From: Hyaloperonospora brassicae
Taxonomy: Eukaryota > Oomycota > Peronosporomycetes > Peronosporales > Peronosporaceae
NCBI GenBank assembly: GCA_947650285.1
Contig: CANTFL010001312.1
Span: forward strand, 620,001-684,000
Length of the DNA stretch: 64,000 nucleotides
Reading direction: 5' to 3'
The notes beneath the pieces were generated by a model. That model ran no database searches. It saw nothing but the letters and a program-made list of their open reading frames with translations, and had not been told where the DNA came from. This document shows, piece by piece, positions 10,965 through 21,979 of the stretch; position 1 is the first letter of the stretch, and every line of letters begins with the position of its first letter. A program made the position numbers and the translations under genes.

Positions 10965-11830
10965 ATGTTCGAAAAGCGAAAGCCAACCGCTGCCAGGTAC
11001 CGGTTGCATAATCTGTCAAGTGAGGCCGGCATTCCATGCCTCACTTGGGGAGACCCTTGTGCGAGTTGTGCTGACAACTCGCAACGTGCGCAGAGGGACG
11101 TGTATTCCCTAGATTCTCCCTGGGGAAGTGCACACATCTCGGCTGAGATGCGTGACGCGATTGCAAACTTGCAATCCGTCTACAAGCGCCATAAGCGCGT
11201 GTTTACCGATGGGCCGCAGGACTCATCGGATGGGTCTCGTCATACTGGCGGACGAGACCTTCGACATCCATCAACAGCTGAGAGCGGGGCTCCCAGCTGT
11301 TCCAAGAGGGTGGATACCCCCGCCACTGGACGAGGTAGCTCGCCCTTGATCCTGAATCGTCACGGTGGTTCAAGATACGCTCCACTAGAAAGCGTTGATC
11401 ACCGTGAGCATCCACCAAAGGATGTGGTGGAGGAGGAAAGACCTCCTCCAGATGATTCGGCTCACCATCGCGATCCTTACGAGATGGATCGCGTAATCGA
11501 TGAATTGCGAGATGACTTGAAGCACGAGTGCGACCGGCGCTACGCTTTGACTGATACCGCGCGGAAGAACCGCAAGGATCGCGAGACTGATCGGGCGAGG
11601 GATCGCGCCGATTATACCACAGCGCAGATCCAGGTCGAGCGGGATGTCCGCTCCCTTTCCGGCGATCTGGCGACAGCTTGCGGGGAGATATCTCGGTTGA
11701 GTTCCAAGGTATCATATCTCCCGACCAGACGGATCGTCTGGAGCGCGAACGCAAGAACTTGATGGATGTTGTTGAACGTGGGGGCTATCTTCATCGGAAG
11801 AAGAAGGCTCGTACTGACAGTACGGCCTAA
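10965..11830 (+). pseudogene. Antisense accessory ORF, C-terminal coiled-coil part (frameshifted)
   Basis: In frame with the upstream ORF. It has a short Cys-containing segment (C-x-TWGDPCASC), a charged linker and a long charged heptad-like region (about 11480-11700) rich in Arg/Asp/Glu with regular hydrophobics, read as a coiled coil. Near 11700 the frame shifts; the other frame continues the coiled coil (D-R-L-E-R-E-R-K-N-L) and ends in a basic HRKKKAR stretch that could be a nuclear signal, at TAA 11828-11830. From 11203 on it lies opposite the chromodomain end of pol, so both strands code. The older element keeps the coiled coil at 24851-25081 (minus). Together with the N-terminal part it would be about 535 residues. 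Function unknown; interaction with gag or with chromatin is speculation. Confidence 0.55.
11203..11754 (-). pseudogene. Pol C-terminus: chromodomain
   Basis: Minus-strand open frame whose last about 60 residues are a chromodomain: FLVERILNHR, then YLVQWRGYPPSWNSWEP, then a helical end, stopping at 11203. In chromoviruses this domain follows the integrase and directs integration to marked chromatin. The aromatic cage is only partly conserved, as is common in chromoviral domains. It is frameshifted relative to the preceding integrase C-terminus (11712 onward). A decayed version is present in the older element at 25300-25420. Confidence 0.85.
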
Positions 11831-12438
11831 GCCTTCCCACGTAAAACGTAGGATGCGTGCGCATCCTACGTGGCAATTCGAGTGTGTATGCATTGCCCTT
11901 GCGATGCAACACTCGAAATGGCCCAATTTATTTCGGCAGTAGTTTGCTACTGCCGACACTAGTGACTGCATGTCCAGGTAGGTTTACCTAAGACAGTAGT
12001 ACTAGGTCATTAACCATAAATGAAAGAACATTTGCTCTTCCATTCTTGTCTGCGTTCCGTTTCTGACGGTCCACCGCATTTGCGATGGAGTCCTGAACGA
12101 AACGGACTACCGCTTCTCGAGTCAGCAGGAAGTTCTCTGCTGACTCTTTGTTTTGTCTGGCAGTGCGCTTCGTGCGCACTGCTAAGAGATTGCTCTCTTC
12201 TTCAGCGAGGTTGTCTTCTTACTCGCTGACATAATCGTTGACGATGCTGAATATACCAGCATTGTCACCATCATCCGAGTCAATAATAGCGTCGCCGCTA
12301 TTATTGAGGTGATCTTCTTCATCGATGTCAACTTGATCGACATCGGCATCATACGTGACGACGTTTGCGTCGACACGTGATGAGCAAGAGCCAAAACGGT
12401 TTTTGCTCGAGCGATTCCCCCCTTATCCAAGATTCACA
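11712..12438 (-). pseudogene. Pol: integrase C-terminal region with GPY/F module
   Basis: Downstream of the integrase core, one minus-strand frame carries an acidic linker (about 12230-12400), a helical part (11988-12179) and the GPF module (I-G-P-F-R-V-L-H-R-K-G-N-A-Y) followed by H-P-T-F-Y-V-G-R-L-R-P-Y. The frame is interrupted by several in-frame stops (in the acidic linker near 12228, at 11988 and near 11930), then shifts into the chromodomain frame. The GPY/F module is known to aid integrase multimerisation and target choice. Confidence 0.75.
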
Positions 12439-13941
12439 CTATAGAAGGGTGGGTACACGTGGATGGCGTAGGCCATTCACGTAAAACGGTGTGTGCTGTG
12501 TGGAAGCATGCACCGAATTATTGATGACGAATTCCACCATGGGTAGGAATTCGCTCCAACTCGGAAACGAGTGGACATATCCTCGAAGAATCTCTTCGAG
12601 GACACGGTTCGCACGTTCCGTCTGACCATCTGTTTCGGGATGGTCAGAAGTGGACATCTTCAATCGTGTTCCGAGAGTACGGAACACGGTTTGCCAAAAT
12701 GCCGCCGTGAACCGAGGGTCACGGTCGGATACGAGTTCACGGGGTAACCCGTGGAGTCTAAAGACCGTGTTTAGAAAGACACGAGCACAACTTTGAGCCT
12801 TGATCGACTCAGGGACAGCAGCAAGATGGACCATCTTGCTGAATCGGTCAACAAACATAAGAATGCCATTATTCTTGTGAGCGTCTTCGGGAAAACCGAA
12901 GACGAAGTCCATTGAAACGGACTGCCAGCACTCTGTCGGAACAGGCAGAGGCTGCAATGGCGCACGGGATGAAGGACTAGGCTTCACCCATTGACAAACC
13001 TCGCAAGCACGTATGTACTTGCGGACAAACTGATACTGGCGGGGCCAGTTAAAGTCACGACTTACCGTGAGGTAAGTCTTTTCTCTACCACGATGGCCGC
13101 CTGTTGGGGCATCGTGACACTCATACATGATGCGTAAACGCAAATCATGATGAGCGGGTACGACGACACGAGGCGCGTAGTCGGCAACAGCTGTATAGTA
13201 CAGCAATCCGTTTCGTGTACTATACCGATCCTCATCGGATCGGTACAAAGCCGGTAAATCCCTCATTGATTTACTGGATGGATTCACCAGATGATCCATC
13301 AATCGCAGAAGATCCTTATCTTCTGCGTATGCCTTTCGTACGTCGTCAATTAAACTTGACGACGGAACACTGACTAAAAGTGTCGCAACAATAACCTTAT
13401 CCTCATTGTTGATTTGTGCGCCCGGCTCGAAATCGGGCCGGCGCGAAAGCGCATCAGCGACGACGTTTAGTCGTCCTGGTTTATACTCCACGGAGAAGTT
13501 ATACTCCGCGAAGAAAGAAAGCCACCTAGCCATTTTTTGCGAGAGGTGTGGGCTGTTTACGGCCGTGCGTAATGACGCATGGTCCGTATAGATAACAAAC
13601 AGTCTATCTCCTCGAAGATAGACGCGAAATTTATCCAGTGCGTACTTCATGGCAAGGAGTTCCTTGTCATGCACTGGGTAATTACGCTCAGCTGCTTGCA
13701 GCTGACGCGACTGATAACAGATGACGCGCTCCGCGCCATCTGCATCGAACTGCATTAACGCACAGCCGATTGCGAAACCGCTGGCGTCACAGACCACATG
13801 AAATGGTCTGTCCTGATCTGCAATCGCCAAGATCGGCGATTGCATCAAGCTTTGCTTGATACCTTCAAAGGAACGCTGGCACTCAGCGTTCCATGACCAC
13901 TTGACATTTTTCTTGAGCAAGCAAGAAAGATGTACCGTCAT
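12439..13941 (-). pseudogene. Pol: RNase H and integrase core
   Basis: Longest open piece of pol, 500 codons. RNase H: FHVVCDASGFAIG, LLAMKYALDKFR, YTDHASL and VADALSRRP motifs are present. Integrase zinc-binding HHCC: H-x-G-G-H ... C-E-V-C. The DD35E core is intact: D in VSMDFVFGFP, D in LVSDRDPRF, E in DGQTERANR. It ends at a TAG (12439) just before the C-terminal region. On the N-terminal side TAG (13972) and a TAA separate it from the RT in the same frame. As read, this fragment keeps all catalytic residues but is not part of an unbroken polyprotein. Confidence 0.92.
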
Positions 13942-13971
13942 TTCGGCTTAGTTGCGAGAGTACTTGTGCAA

Positions 13972-14819
13972 CTACGCCGCTAGGCCAAGGAGCTTCCTTA
14001 GTCCCTTAACATCGACTGGCACTGACCAGTCGGGGATCGCCTTGATCTTTTCGGGATCAGGGCGTACGCCGTGTTTACCCACGATGCACCCAAGAAGTGG
14101 TATTTCGATAGCCGCGAACATACACTTCTTTAGGTTGGCGTACAACTTATGCTTGCGCATAAGTTGAAGGACTTGACGAACGTGAGTTCTGTGAACCTCA
14201 ACGTCCGTCTATCGTCCATAGCCCGACTATGGACGAACACATCGTCGAAGTAACTCGGTGCGAAATCACGCACCGGTCTCAACAGATTTGTAACACTTCT
14301 GGTGAATGTTGCAAAGGCATTGCTCAGCCCCTGTGGCATCACTAGCCACTCCCACAACATACCGATGGGGGTGCTCACTGCCGTGAACGGGACATCCCGT
14401 TCACGCATCAGGATCTGATAGAATCCATCCATCAGATCCATGGACGAAAAGATGGTACTCTTTGACATACCATCTATGATTACGTCCTTCCTCGGTATCG
14501 GCGTCTGAGCCGGTACCGTTGCAGCATTCAATTTGTTGAATGCGTGCACTATCCGCCATACTCCTGTAGCCTTTCGCACACAGAAAGTCGTAGAGCTGTG
14601 AGGGGATGTTGGTTCCCTCACATGGCCCGCTGCTAAGGGATCGGCAAAGAACTTGTCGATCGCTAGTACTTGTTCACGAGGCAGTGGCCACTGCTTCATG
14701 ACACAGTATTTCGAGCCCGGTTTGAGCTCGATCTCGTGTCGAGTGCCTTTGTCCTTAGGCAACTCGCAAGGTACTAATTTAGGGAACACATCCCTGAATT
14801 CGATCAAATCCTTATACAA
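13972..14819 (-). pseudogene. Pol: reverse transcriptase
   Basis: RT motifs appear in order from 14819 down: the LPPNK-like start, C-V-R-K-A-T-G-V-W-R, SSMDLMDGFYQI (first catalytic Asp), MPQGLSNA and YFDDVFVHS at 14241-14252, with the catalytic Asp pair intact. Near 14205 a one-base indel throws the frame; the correct frame continues from about 14200 to 13972 with L-Y-A-N-L-K-K-C-x-F and G-x-I-V-G-K-H-G. Two in-frame stops (TAG 13972 and a TAA shortly after) then separate it from RNase H. The enzyme copies element RNA into DNA inside the particle. Confidence 0.9.
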
Positions 14820-15556
14820 AGGATTTACCTAAAGCGACTACCAGGATTGAGACGTGTATCGCTCAATCCGAGTCTTCTCATCGAGGACACTTTCATCCAT
14901 CGATGAGCTTCTGAGAACCCGTTCGTTCTCAGCAAATACTGTTGACGACCGAATATCGGCCACATGCTCATCCTCTGTGACAAGTATGCAGATCTGCTTG
15001 ACTGTGCCACTACGCAGATCACGCAAGAACCGTTTCAGTTATCGCGTTGGCAACTGAGTTATCTCCGAAGTTAACTTCGGAGGCACAATCATATCAAGCG
15101 TATAAGCGCCTACACTTGATCCGTCATTGACCAAGACGTTCAACGTCTCGGTTTCTTCCTGGGAACTTTATTCCACGGGTTGCTGAGGGCCTGATCCCTC
15201 AGCAAGTGACTCTTGAGGAATTCCTTTCTCAAGTACGTGGGGACTTATTCCCTCGACGTCTTCCGACTGTGGCTGTGCAACCACAGTCAGGCACCGATCC
15301 TCTACGGTCGACCCTCCAGTCGTCCTAGGATATTTTGTGTTGCCGCTTGTGGGCAACCGGTTTTCTCTTGCTAGGATGTCGCCCGCTAGGCGTGCATCCA
15401 CGTCCCGGTCCACTCGACTTATTCGAGTGGTGGACCTTCGGCGCCGCCTTTACTTCTGTACAGCCGCTGGGAGCTTGCTCCACAGTGTAGTGATCAACTA
15501 CAATGTGATCTTGTGTAGTCGTGCTAACGACCGTACCGCAAGTGAGGCAATCGCAC
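14820..15556 (-). pseudogene. Pol linker between protease and RT, decayed
   Basis: Between the recognisable protease and RT blocks the minus-strand frames are short and shift (for example 15325-15675, 15168-15413 and 14838-15026). No domain is recognised. By position this is the protease-RT connecting segment of the polyprotein. Confidence 0.6.
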
Positions 15557-16042
15557 TCACTCGCAGAACATCCACACGCTTGTGGACGCTCCAAGATGTT
15601 CATCAGATGGCCATCTGATGAACAAGCGGCAGGCATCTTTACGGATCGATTCTGCCAGCTCAACCCTTGGCTCATACTTTCTGAGCCAAGGTAATCCCAG
15701 GATTACATCAAATTTGTCATCCAGATCCAATACGATGAAGTCATCATCGTACTGTTCGCCCTCCAACGTGTAGTAGATTCCAACTACACGTTTCTCAACG
15801 GTTATCGATGCGCCTATTGCAAGGCGCACCGTCACCCTCGTGAGGGGAATGTCGCGCTCAACGAACTTGAGCCTACGACTCTCTAGTGACTGGCGACGAA
15901 CAAAGTTGTTCGACGCCCCACAGTCTACTAAAGCACGAAGCGACAAATCATTTGTCGTTTCCAACTTCAAGGTGATGAGCGAAACGTCATCACCAGGTGC
16001 AGAGACACACAATGATTGCGTATCTGGAGCAACTTTCGTCAA
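15557..16042 (-). pseudogene. Aspartic protease (retropepsin-like)
   Basis: Contains LRALVDCGASNNFV, the D-x-G-A catalytic loop in the DCGAS form, followed by the flap region and D-V-I-L-G-L-P-W-L, a typical retropepsin second half. The open frame extends upstream past the annotated edge and overlaps the gag end in another frame (gag stops at 16093), so a gag-pol frameshift or a decay indel lies there. It would mature gag and pol. Confidence 0.85.
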
Positions 16043-16092
16043 GAGATTTGCAAATTCTCTTGAGGTTGCTGGATCAGTAGGGCGCTCCGCCC

Positions 16093-17247
16093 TTACTGAC
16101 CCCGTCCATTTTTTGATGGTCCGTTTCGCTGTTGCGGCTTCGCAACAGCGCTGGACCCACGCCCATTGCCCTTCTTGGCGAATGGTCGTCCGTTTCGCTC
16201 AATACTGTTTGGTACTGGGCGTGGAGCACTACACTCGTATGCGTAGTGCCCTAGCTTCTGACAGCGATTGCACCTCTGCAATCGCTTGTTGTTCGAAGAG
16301 CGAGGTATCTCGCTCTCAACATAGCAGAGGTCCATTGGTTCTGGACCTCCGATCTCTTGTCGTCTCGGTGGACGATAAGAGTTTGAGCTAGCATGATCTT
16401 GTCTCATGCGAAAGTCTTCCTGTTTCGCGTCTGATATCGCTTCTTCCAGCGTATTCAGCTCAAGGCGGAACATGTGGCTCCTGACGGGCCCCTCTGCGAG
16501 CCCTTGCATGAACACCGTAATCAACGTGTGTTCATGTACTGGGTTAGCAGTTATACTACTCGCAAGGAGTCGTATATGTTGAGCGTAAGCGTGACCATCA
16601 CGCTTACCCTGCTTGAGTTTCAGGAGCTCTGAACGATCCCTGAACTCAGCCCGTGGCGGCTCAAACGTTTGTCTGACCCGGGACTTGAAGTCATCTAGCG
16701 ACCTAAACACATTTGGGTCGCTACTCTCGAGTCCCAGGGACCAAGTTTTGGCACGTCCTGCCAAGTGGGTCTGAGCAAATGTGAGTTTCATTTGCTCATC
16801 TTCGACGCGACGAGCCCTTAGGGCTCTGTCGAGTTCGACAAACCACAGTAACAGGGAGTCTTCCGGGACTCCACTGTACTTGGAGATGTCAACATTCATG
16901 ACTTCGGGACGACGCGCATGTGCCGTCCCGCCCACAGCAGCATGGATTTGCTGCTGTCTCAACAGCTCTGTCTGTTGAGCACCGAGTTATCTCGACTGCT
17001 CGGCCTGTTGAGAGCCTTGCTGGTGAAGCACGGCTACTTTCTCCCTTTCGGTGACAAGATCATTTTGAATGAACTTGGCGATAGCGGCATGTTGTTGGTC
17101 TCTGTCTAGAGACTACAACATGGCGCTTACGGAGAACTCGCCTACGGTAGAACTCATTCGTTCTACCGCACTCCATTCGATGTCACTCAAATGGGTAAAC
17201 CCTTCACGCGTGGCGTGAAAGGTCTCTTCATCATCCAATATGTTCAT
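16093..17247 (-). pseudogene. Gag (capsid/nucleocapsid), two internal stops
   Basis: The likely start is the ATG at 17247 (M-N-I-L-D-D-E-E), supported by the older element, where the aligned ATG at 19630 also opens M-D-M-L-D-D-E-D. TAG at 17113-17115 (codon 45) and TAA at 16987-16989 (codon 87) interrupt the N-terminal third; from there to 16093 it is open. The middle has the retrotransposon gag helices (W-F-V-E-L-D-R-A-L-R; A-K-T-W; F-x-D-L-K-S-R-V-R-Q-T-F-type blocks). A CCHC zinc knuckle C-x2-C-x4-H-x4-C is at 16231-16272. The end is basic and Asn/Gly-rich, as expected for RNA binding. Confidence 0.88.
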
Positions 17248-17280
17248 GTTGGATGCTGTGGTCCTTGGAAGGACTAAAAA

Positions 17281-17289
17281 GTGCTACCA
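17281..17289 (-). other. Primer binding site
   Basis: On the minus strand the sequence two bases after the 5' LTR is TGGTAGCAC, a tRNA 3'-CCA complement. The older element has the aligned TAGTAGCC at 19582-19589. The exact tRNA was not determined. Confidence 0.6.
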
Positions 17290-17291
17290 TG

Positions 17292-17686
17292 TGTAACGGG
17301 GCACACCCTTGGGTGAACTTAACGCAAGGGTTTCGGGTGCCCCGACAGGCGTACACAAGGCAAGCGAGGAAGCGTAGGATAAGGAAAAAGTAAAACTGTT
17401 GTATTAATATAATTAAGTCTTTTAACTACTGTCTCTCTGTTTGACTTAACTTAATAATGTTAATATAACTGAGTGTATGGTGACGTCTGCTCACCACTCA
17501 TTGCGCGCGTCCTGCGGTGATTGGTGGGTTGATATCGTCAAGATATCAACCAATGAGCAGACTCTTTGGTCGACCCATCAATATCACAACTATTGGTGAT
17601 ATTTTTAAAATGATATTCGACATAATATTCATTATTGTCATTATCTTCTAAATGACAATTTCCGTGTAACGGGCTGCCCCGTTACA
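17292..17686 (-). repeat. 5' LTR (relative to gag-pol)
   Basis: 395 bp, TGTAACGGGG ... CCCCGTTACA, about 95% identical by eye to the other LTR at 9698-10090. The first hairpin is weakened here (CCCTTGGGT against ACGCAAGGG) but perfect in the other copy. Followed by CTGAT (17687-17691), the right target duplication. Confidence 0.93.
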
Positions 17687-17691
17687 CTGAT

Positions 17692-19146
17692 GCTGTAAGC
17701 AACGGATACTGCATAGGGTCAGAAGAGAAACGATCTATCGTATTTGCCGTTACATCCCTATCCCACCGTCATAGCGACGGCATATGTACACTGACTGTAC
17801 AGCAGCTTCCTCTTGTGGAGTAATGTAATAAGCCGGTGTAGTAGTTCGGCTCTCGCGCAAGTCCACTCACTATCCTAACACCCGCTGTGATCATCAGAGC
17901 TTCAATCACCACAGTATGCCCGTGAGGAAGTAGAATATCCTGCACTCGGCGTTTTAAGCAGACATCAATGGACGCTGTGACGTGCTCGATCGATTCTTAT
18001 CACCATCTATTTGATAGGGCTAACGAGAAGGCATGGGGTTCGTTCCACCAGGTCACACACAATTTCCAGATACAGGGAGCATATTGGGCTTCATTGACTT
18101 CCTGACTGTTTTGTTGTAAGCGATAAAGCAGACTTGTATCATGAAGGATCATCCTCTCGGACCGCTTAAAGTCAAGTGCAACAATGCTGTTATTAGATGT
18201 TAACGCGTCGATGGATGCAAGCATCCCCTACTTAGTATGACACGTAGGGCATAGGTGCTTGTGGACCGCCTAAACACAGCATGACCCAGTTTAGTAGTTA
18301 ATGTCGGGCATGCAAGAGGTAGATGCACGAAGTTGTTAATCGATAGCTACCGCTCCCATAGCCGTGACATATACCACATCAATACAGTCAATCAATTGAT
18401 CAATACTTTGGATTAGCTACACGCCTCGCCATAGTATAGGCATTAAGCGGTTATCATGTAACGAGGCGCATCGCTTATTCCGCAACAGTACAGCTAATTT
18501 GAGGTGACAACAGCGTGTGTAGATGCGTCGTAATTTGTAAGGTGCACAATTGTGCAGTCGGATCGAATATACTTACTAGAACGAATGAGCTTTTTATAAG
18601 AATATTGTATAGAATGACATTCGAGCTCATCAATACATCTATTGTAACATCCAACAGCGATGTATCAAAAAAGACACACACTGTAACTTGTTCTCTCGCT
18701 TGTTGTGCGCGTTTATCATCTATTTAACCTTTTGCTATAGTGATATTACGTTCGGCAGCAATAAATTTGCTGGCGTTGCTGATCAATCGTTTATTTAGAG
18801 CTTTTATATGAATTATAAGCTGCTACGATAATCATCTCATTCAGATGCATTAACTTATGACAATGTGATTATTCAACGGGGGACCTATCGCATTAGTTCC
18901 ACCGTTACATCGCACCCGGCTTATCGTTTAGTCACATTGACAATTATATGGATAGTGTATGTGACTATCGACGAGTTTCTAACGGCGATAGACACTTGTT
19001 TGTTTAGTCACTCACTATATTATAATTTGGCATAATGTGCCAATACACGTGGAAGCAGTGACAACAGCTAAGCACGCGGTCGCATGACTGTGTACATCCG
19101 CCAGTAAACTCCCTATGCATAAATTAAGAAATTGGCCGTTCGACAC
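17692..19146. other. Tract between two Ty3/gypsy elements, no gene recognised
   Basis: This is the continuation of the sequence interrupted by the 9698-17686 insertion. Small open frames at 18000-18224, 18475-18681 and 18515-18727 show no recognisable features. GC falls from left to right. Confidence 0.45.
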
Positions 19147-19579
19147 TGCAACGGGGTGTCTTGGCACATGAGATTACCATTATGAGAAATAGTGAGAAAT
19201 ATAGTGTTTAATGTCCCTTGAACAATTTCACAATATAATATTTAATTGTGGAGATGACCGAAGGGTCGACACATTAAATATTACTGTGTTTTTATGGATG
19301 CATCAATCGCCGTTAGACGCGTGAAATGGATGGTGAGTAGCCAACATCATAGATTTGCTTACTTAAATAAAATTTAGTTCTAACAAATCAGACACAAGAG
19401 ATGTCGGATTAATTATAATAGACACCAATTTACTTTTGATACGACCAAATTCTTTATCTTAGTCGCTTGACCTTCCTATTTGTAGAGTATAAGGGAACAA
19501 CACAATTTTCTTCACTTTTGTTAGTAAGAGTTGGCTCCGTACTATTGAGCTAGTACGTAGCTGCCGGTATCCCATTACA
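19147..19579 (+). repeat. 5' LTR of the old element
   Basis: Begins TGCAACGGGG and ends CCCATTACA, with the core ATCGCCGTTAGACGCG...GGTGAGTAG at about 19308-19344, which is the reverse complement of the core in the other LTRs. The end shares GGCTCCGTACT with the solo LTR (reverse complement). Confidence 0.8.
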
Positions 19580-19629
19580 ATTAGTAGCCTTTTGTATTAC
19601 GTCCAACGACCTCGAGCGCATCGCCCTTC

Positions 19630-20720
19630 ATGGATATGTTGGACGATGAAGACGGCGACGGCTTTTACGGAATTCGTGGTATCTACTTCTAAATGAGCGA
19701 TGTTGAACGGAGTGCGATCAGACAAAAGAGGGTGAATGTTGGTAAAGTAGCTGACTATTTCATGCTTTCCTTCAGGGTTAGCGACCAGAAGCTTCCGCCA
19801 TTATCTGTCTCCTACAACATGAAGTGGACAAGTTGCGAGAAGAAGTGACCTTGTGGCTACAACGAGATTAACAGGAGACTGAAACGCTAAGACAGCAACA
19901 ATCACAGTTCGCAAAGTCGACGCTCATGCGTCAAAGGGAGACTCTTAAGTTCGATATCGTTACGTAACGGGTAGTCAAGAATCCTCCTTATTTATATGGC
20001 TCGTTAAGGTAGACGCAACCACTGAGGTTCGTCGCATCAACGATGAGAAATTGCAAATTGCATTTGGTCAGTCAAACTTGGCAGAAGGTACTAAAAATAT
20101 GCCTTGGATATCAAGTTGCACGACTCATATGTGTATATGTCGTCACATGCTTAATGACCCGGTTCAAATAACAAAGAAATCCCACAAAAGCTGGGTTCAG
20201 TGCTCGATCAGAGCTTTGAAATGATAATGGGTAAACAAATTTTCACGCTTGCGCCCAACACATTCTTTACTTTGCAAGTTTCATGGTAGCGAACCTGTGA
20301 GTGAATTCGTGCAGACCACGGTGTTCACAAAGATGCTTGCTGATGGTTTCTTCAGGTACCACTTTTTCCGCAAAGATTTAAAGACGCTTGCAGAAGCGAT
20401 TTCAGCTGCGGAGTAAGAAATATTTATTGTGAGTCGCGATCACACTGCTCTGAATTCCTATCGTCCAAAGAGTCAACCAGCGGTCGAAACAGTTCCACCC
20501 ATGTTACGTCGAAAACGAGAGACCTTGACCTTCGATCAGCATGCACTTCTGAGATGCCATATCTGCCACAAGTTCGGACACTACGTATATGAATGAAGTT
20601 TTCTCCGCTCAGCACCTCAAGGTATTGATCAAAGTAACCGTTCATCAGCTAAGAAAAGTGGTGGACGAGGGTTCGACGCTATTGCAAAGCCACAACAGCG
20701 AGGCGAATCATAAAAAACGA
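19630..20720 (+). pseudogene. Gag relic of the old element
   Basis: Starts at the ATG (19630) aligned to the younger gag. The zinc knuckle is readable at 20554-20595 (C-H-I-C-H-K-F-G-H-Y-V-Y-E) but its last Cys codon has become TGA. Stops and frame changes occur throughout, so no protein is made from it as read. Confidence 0.75.
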
Positions 20721-20779
20721 TTAGGTCTATCAGGAACGAACGCCCTACTGATATAGCAACCTGAAGAGTATATTAAAAT

Positions 20780-21300
20780 TTCTTGAAGTACGTTTATTTA
20801 GATACACAAATATTTTGTGTATCTGCACCTGTTAATGAGGTATTCCTTACCACCTTTGACTTGGAAGTGACAAAAAACTTGTCACTTTGTGCCCTAGTCG
20901 ACTTTGAGACGTCGAATATTTTGAATCGACTCCAGTCGTTATAGGATCTTAGTCTCAAGTTCGTAGAGCGCGACATCCGACTTACGAGGATGACGGTGCG
21001 CCTAGCTGCATGCGTATCGATAATAGTACATAGGTGTGTCGTAGGAATTTTCAACTCGTTAAAAGACAAAAACTAAGATGAAAAAATCTCCGCACTAGAT
21101 CTAATTAAAAAATTGATATCACTCTAGGAAAGCTTTGTTTCAGAAGTAACGAGCCAAGTGTGAGCCGGTAGCATCATTTCTCCAACTTTAGCTACTTGTT
21201 AATACAATGGCCATCTGATAAACGTATTGGATCTTCCAGAAGAGTGCATATGTTCAGCGAGTGAGTGCGATGGCCACATCTGCGTTATGGTTATTTTCAC
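20780..21300 (+). pseudogene. Protease relic of the old element
   Basis: The segment A-L-V-D-F-E-T-S at about 20893-20916 aligns with A-L-V-D-C-G-A-S of the younger copy, so the catalytic D-x-G loop is damaged (Gly lost). It is followed by L-K-F-V-E-R-D-I-R-L-T-R and V-R-L-A, nearly identical to the younger protease. Confidence 0.75.
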
Positions 21301-21979
21301 GACTGCACAAGACTTTATTTAGATTTCATTTCATTATGAATCAAGCTTTTGGAGGCTGTCTTCAAACACAGGCAGCGCCGTAGGTCCACTACTCGAATAT
21401 GTCGGGTGGACCGAGTCATGGATGCATGTCAGGAGCGAAATAATGAAAAAAGAAGATGCTGGTTGCCGAGATGCGGCAAAACGGTGATCCTAGGTTAAAT
21501 AGAGAGTCAATTGTAAAGTATAGTTGCCTGTTAGAGATCGCATCCACATTTAGCAGTTATTCAGGACAAGAGCCTTCACGTAACGATTAAAAATCTTTAA
21601 TAGTCATTTGCTAAGTAAATGATTCCCCAGCAACCTGTGGATGGAATTTCACATAAATTAATTGAGACATTTAATGTCTTAGTCAATGGCGGATCAAGCG
21701 TAAGCGCTTGACGTTTAAGCTGATGCGCCTTCGATGTTGACTTTGGATGTCACACATTTGACAACGATATAACCAAAACGGTTCTTACATAATATGCGCT
21801 GCGGAACAGTCAAGCAGATCTGTTTACTCGTCACAGAGGACGAGTATCTTCAATTTTCGTCGGCGATGACGTTTTTACAGAATAAACGGTCACCAGCAGT
21901 TCGACGATGAACAAAAGTGTTATCGATGAGAAGTCCGTTTTGAGCGATATACGTTTTTAATCCTGTTAGTCGCTCCAGG

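Larger units (their letters stand above)
9698..17686 (-). mobile_element. Ty3/gypsy chromodomain retrotransposon, nearly complete, 7989 bp
   Basis: Two LTRs of 393 and 395 bp in direct orientation bound gag, protease, RT, RNase H, integrase and chromodomain on the minus strand. The order protease-RT-RNaseH-integrase defines Ty3/gypsy, and the C-terminal chromodomain places it among chromoviruses. A perfect CTGAT target duplication shows it is one insertion. By eye the LTRs differ at about twenty sites, roughly 95% identity, so the insertion is not recent. Gag and pol carry several stops and at least two or three frameshifts, so it is not autonomous as read. It also carries an extra gene on the plus strand (10221-11830). 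Confidence 0.95.

Noticed and set aside
15840..16391. Plus-strand open frame of 183 codons over gag and protease
   Set aside because: Reverse-strand shadow. Unlike the 10.2-11.8 kb gene, nothing comparable was seen in the older element.
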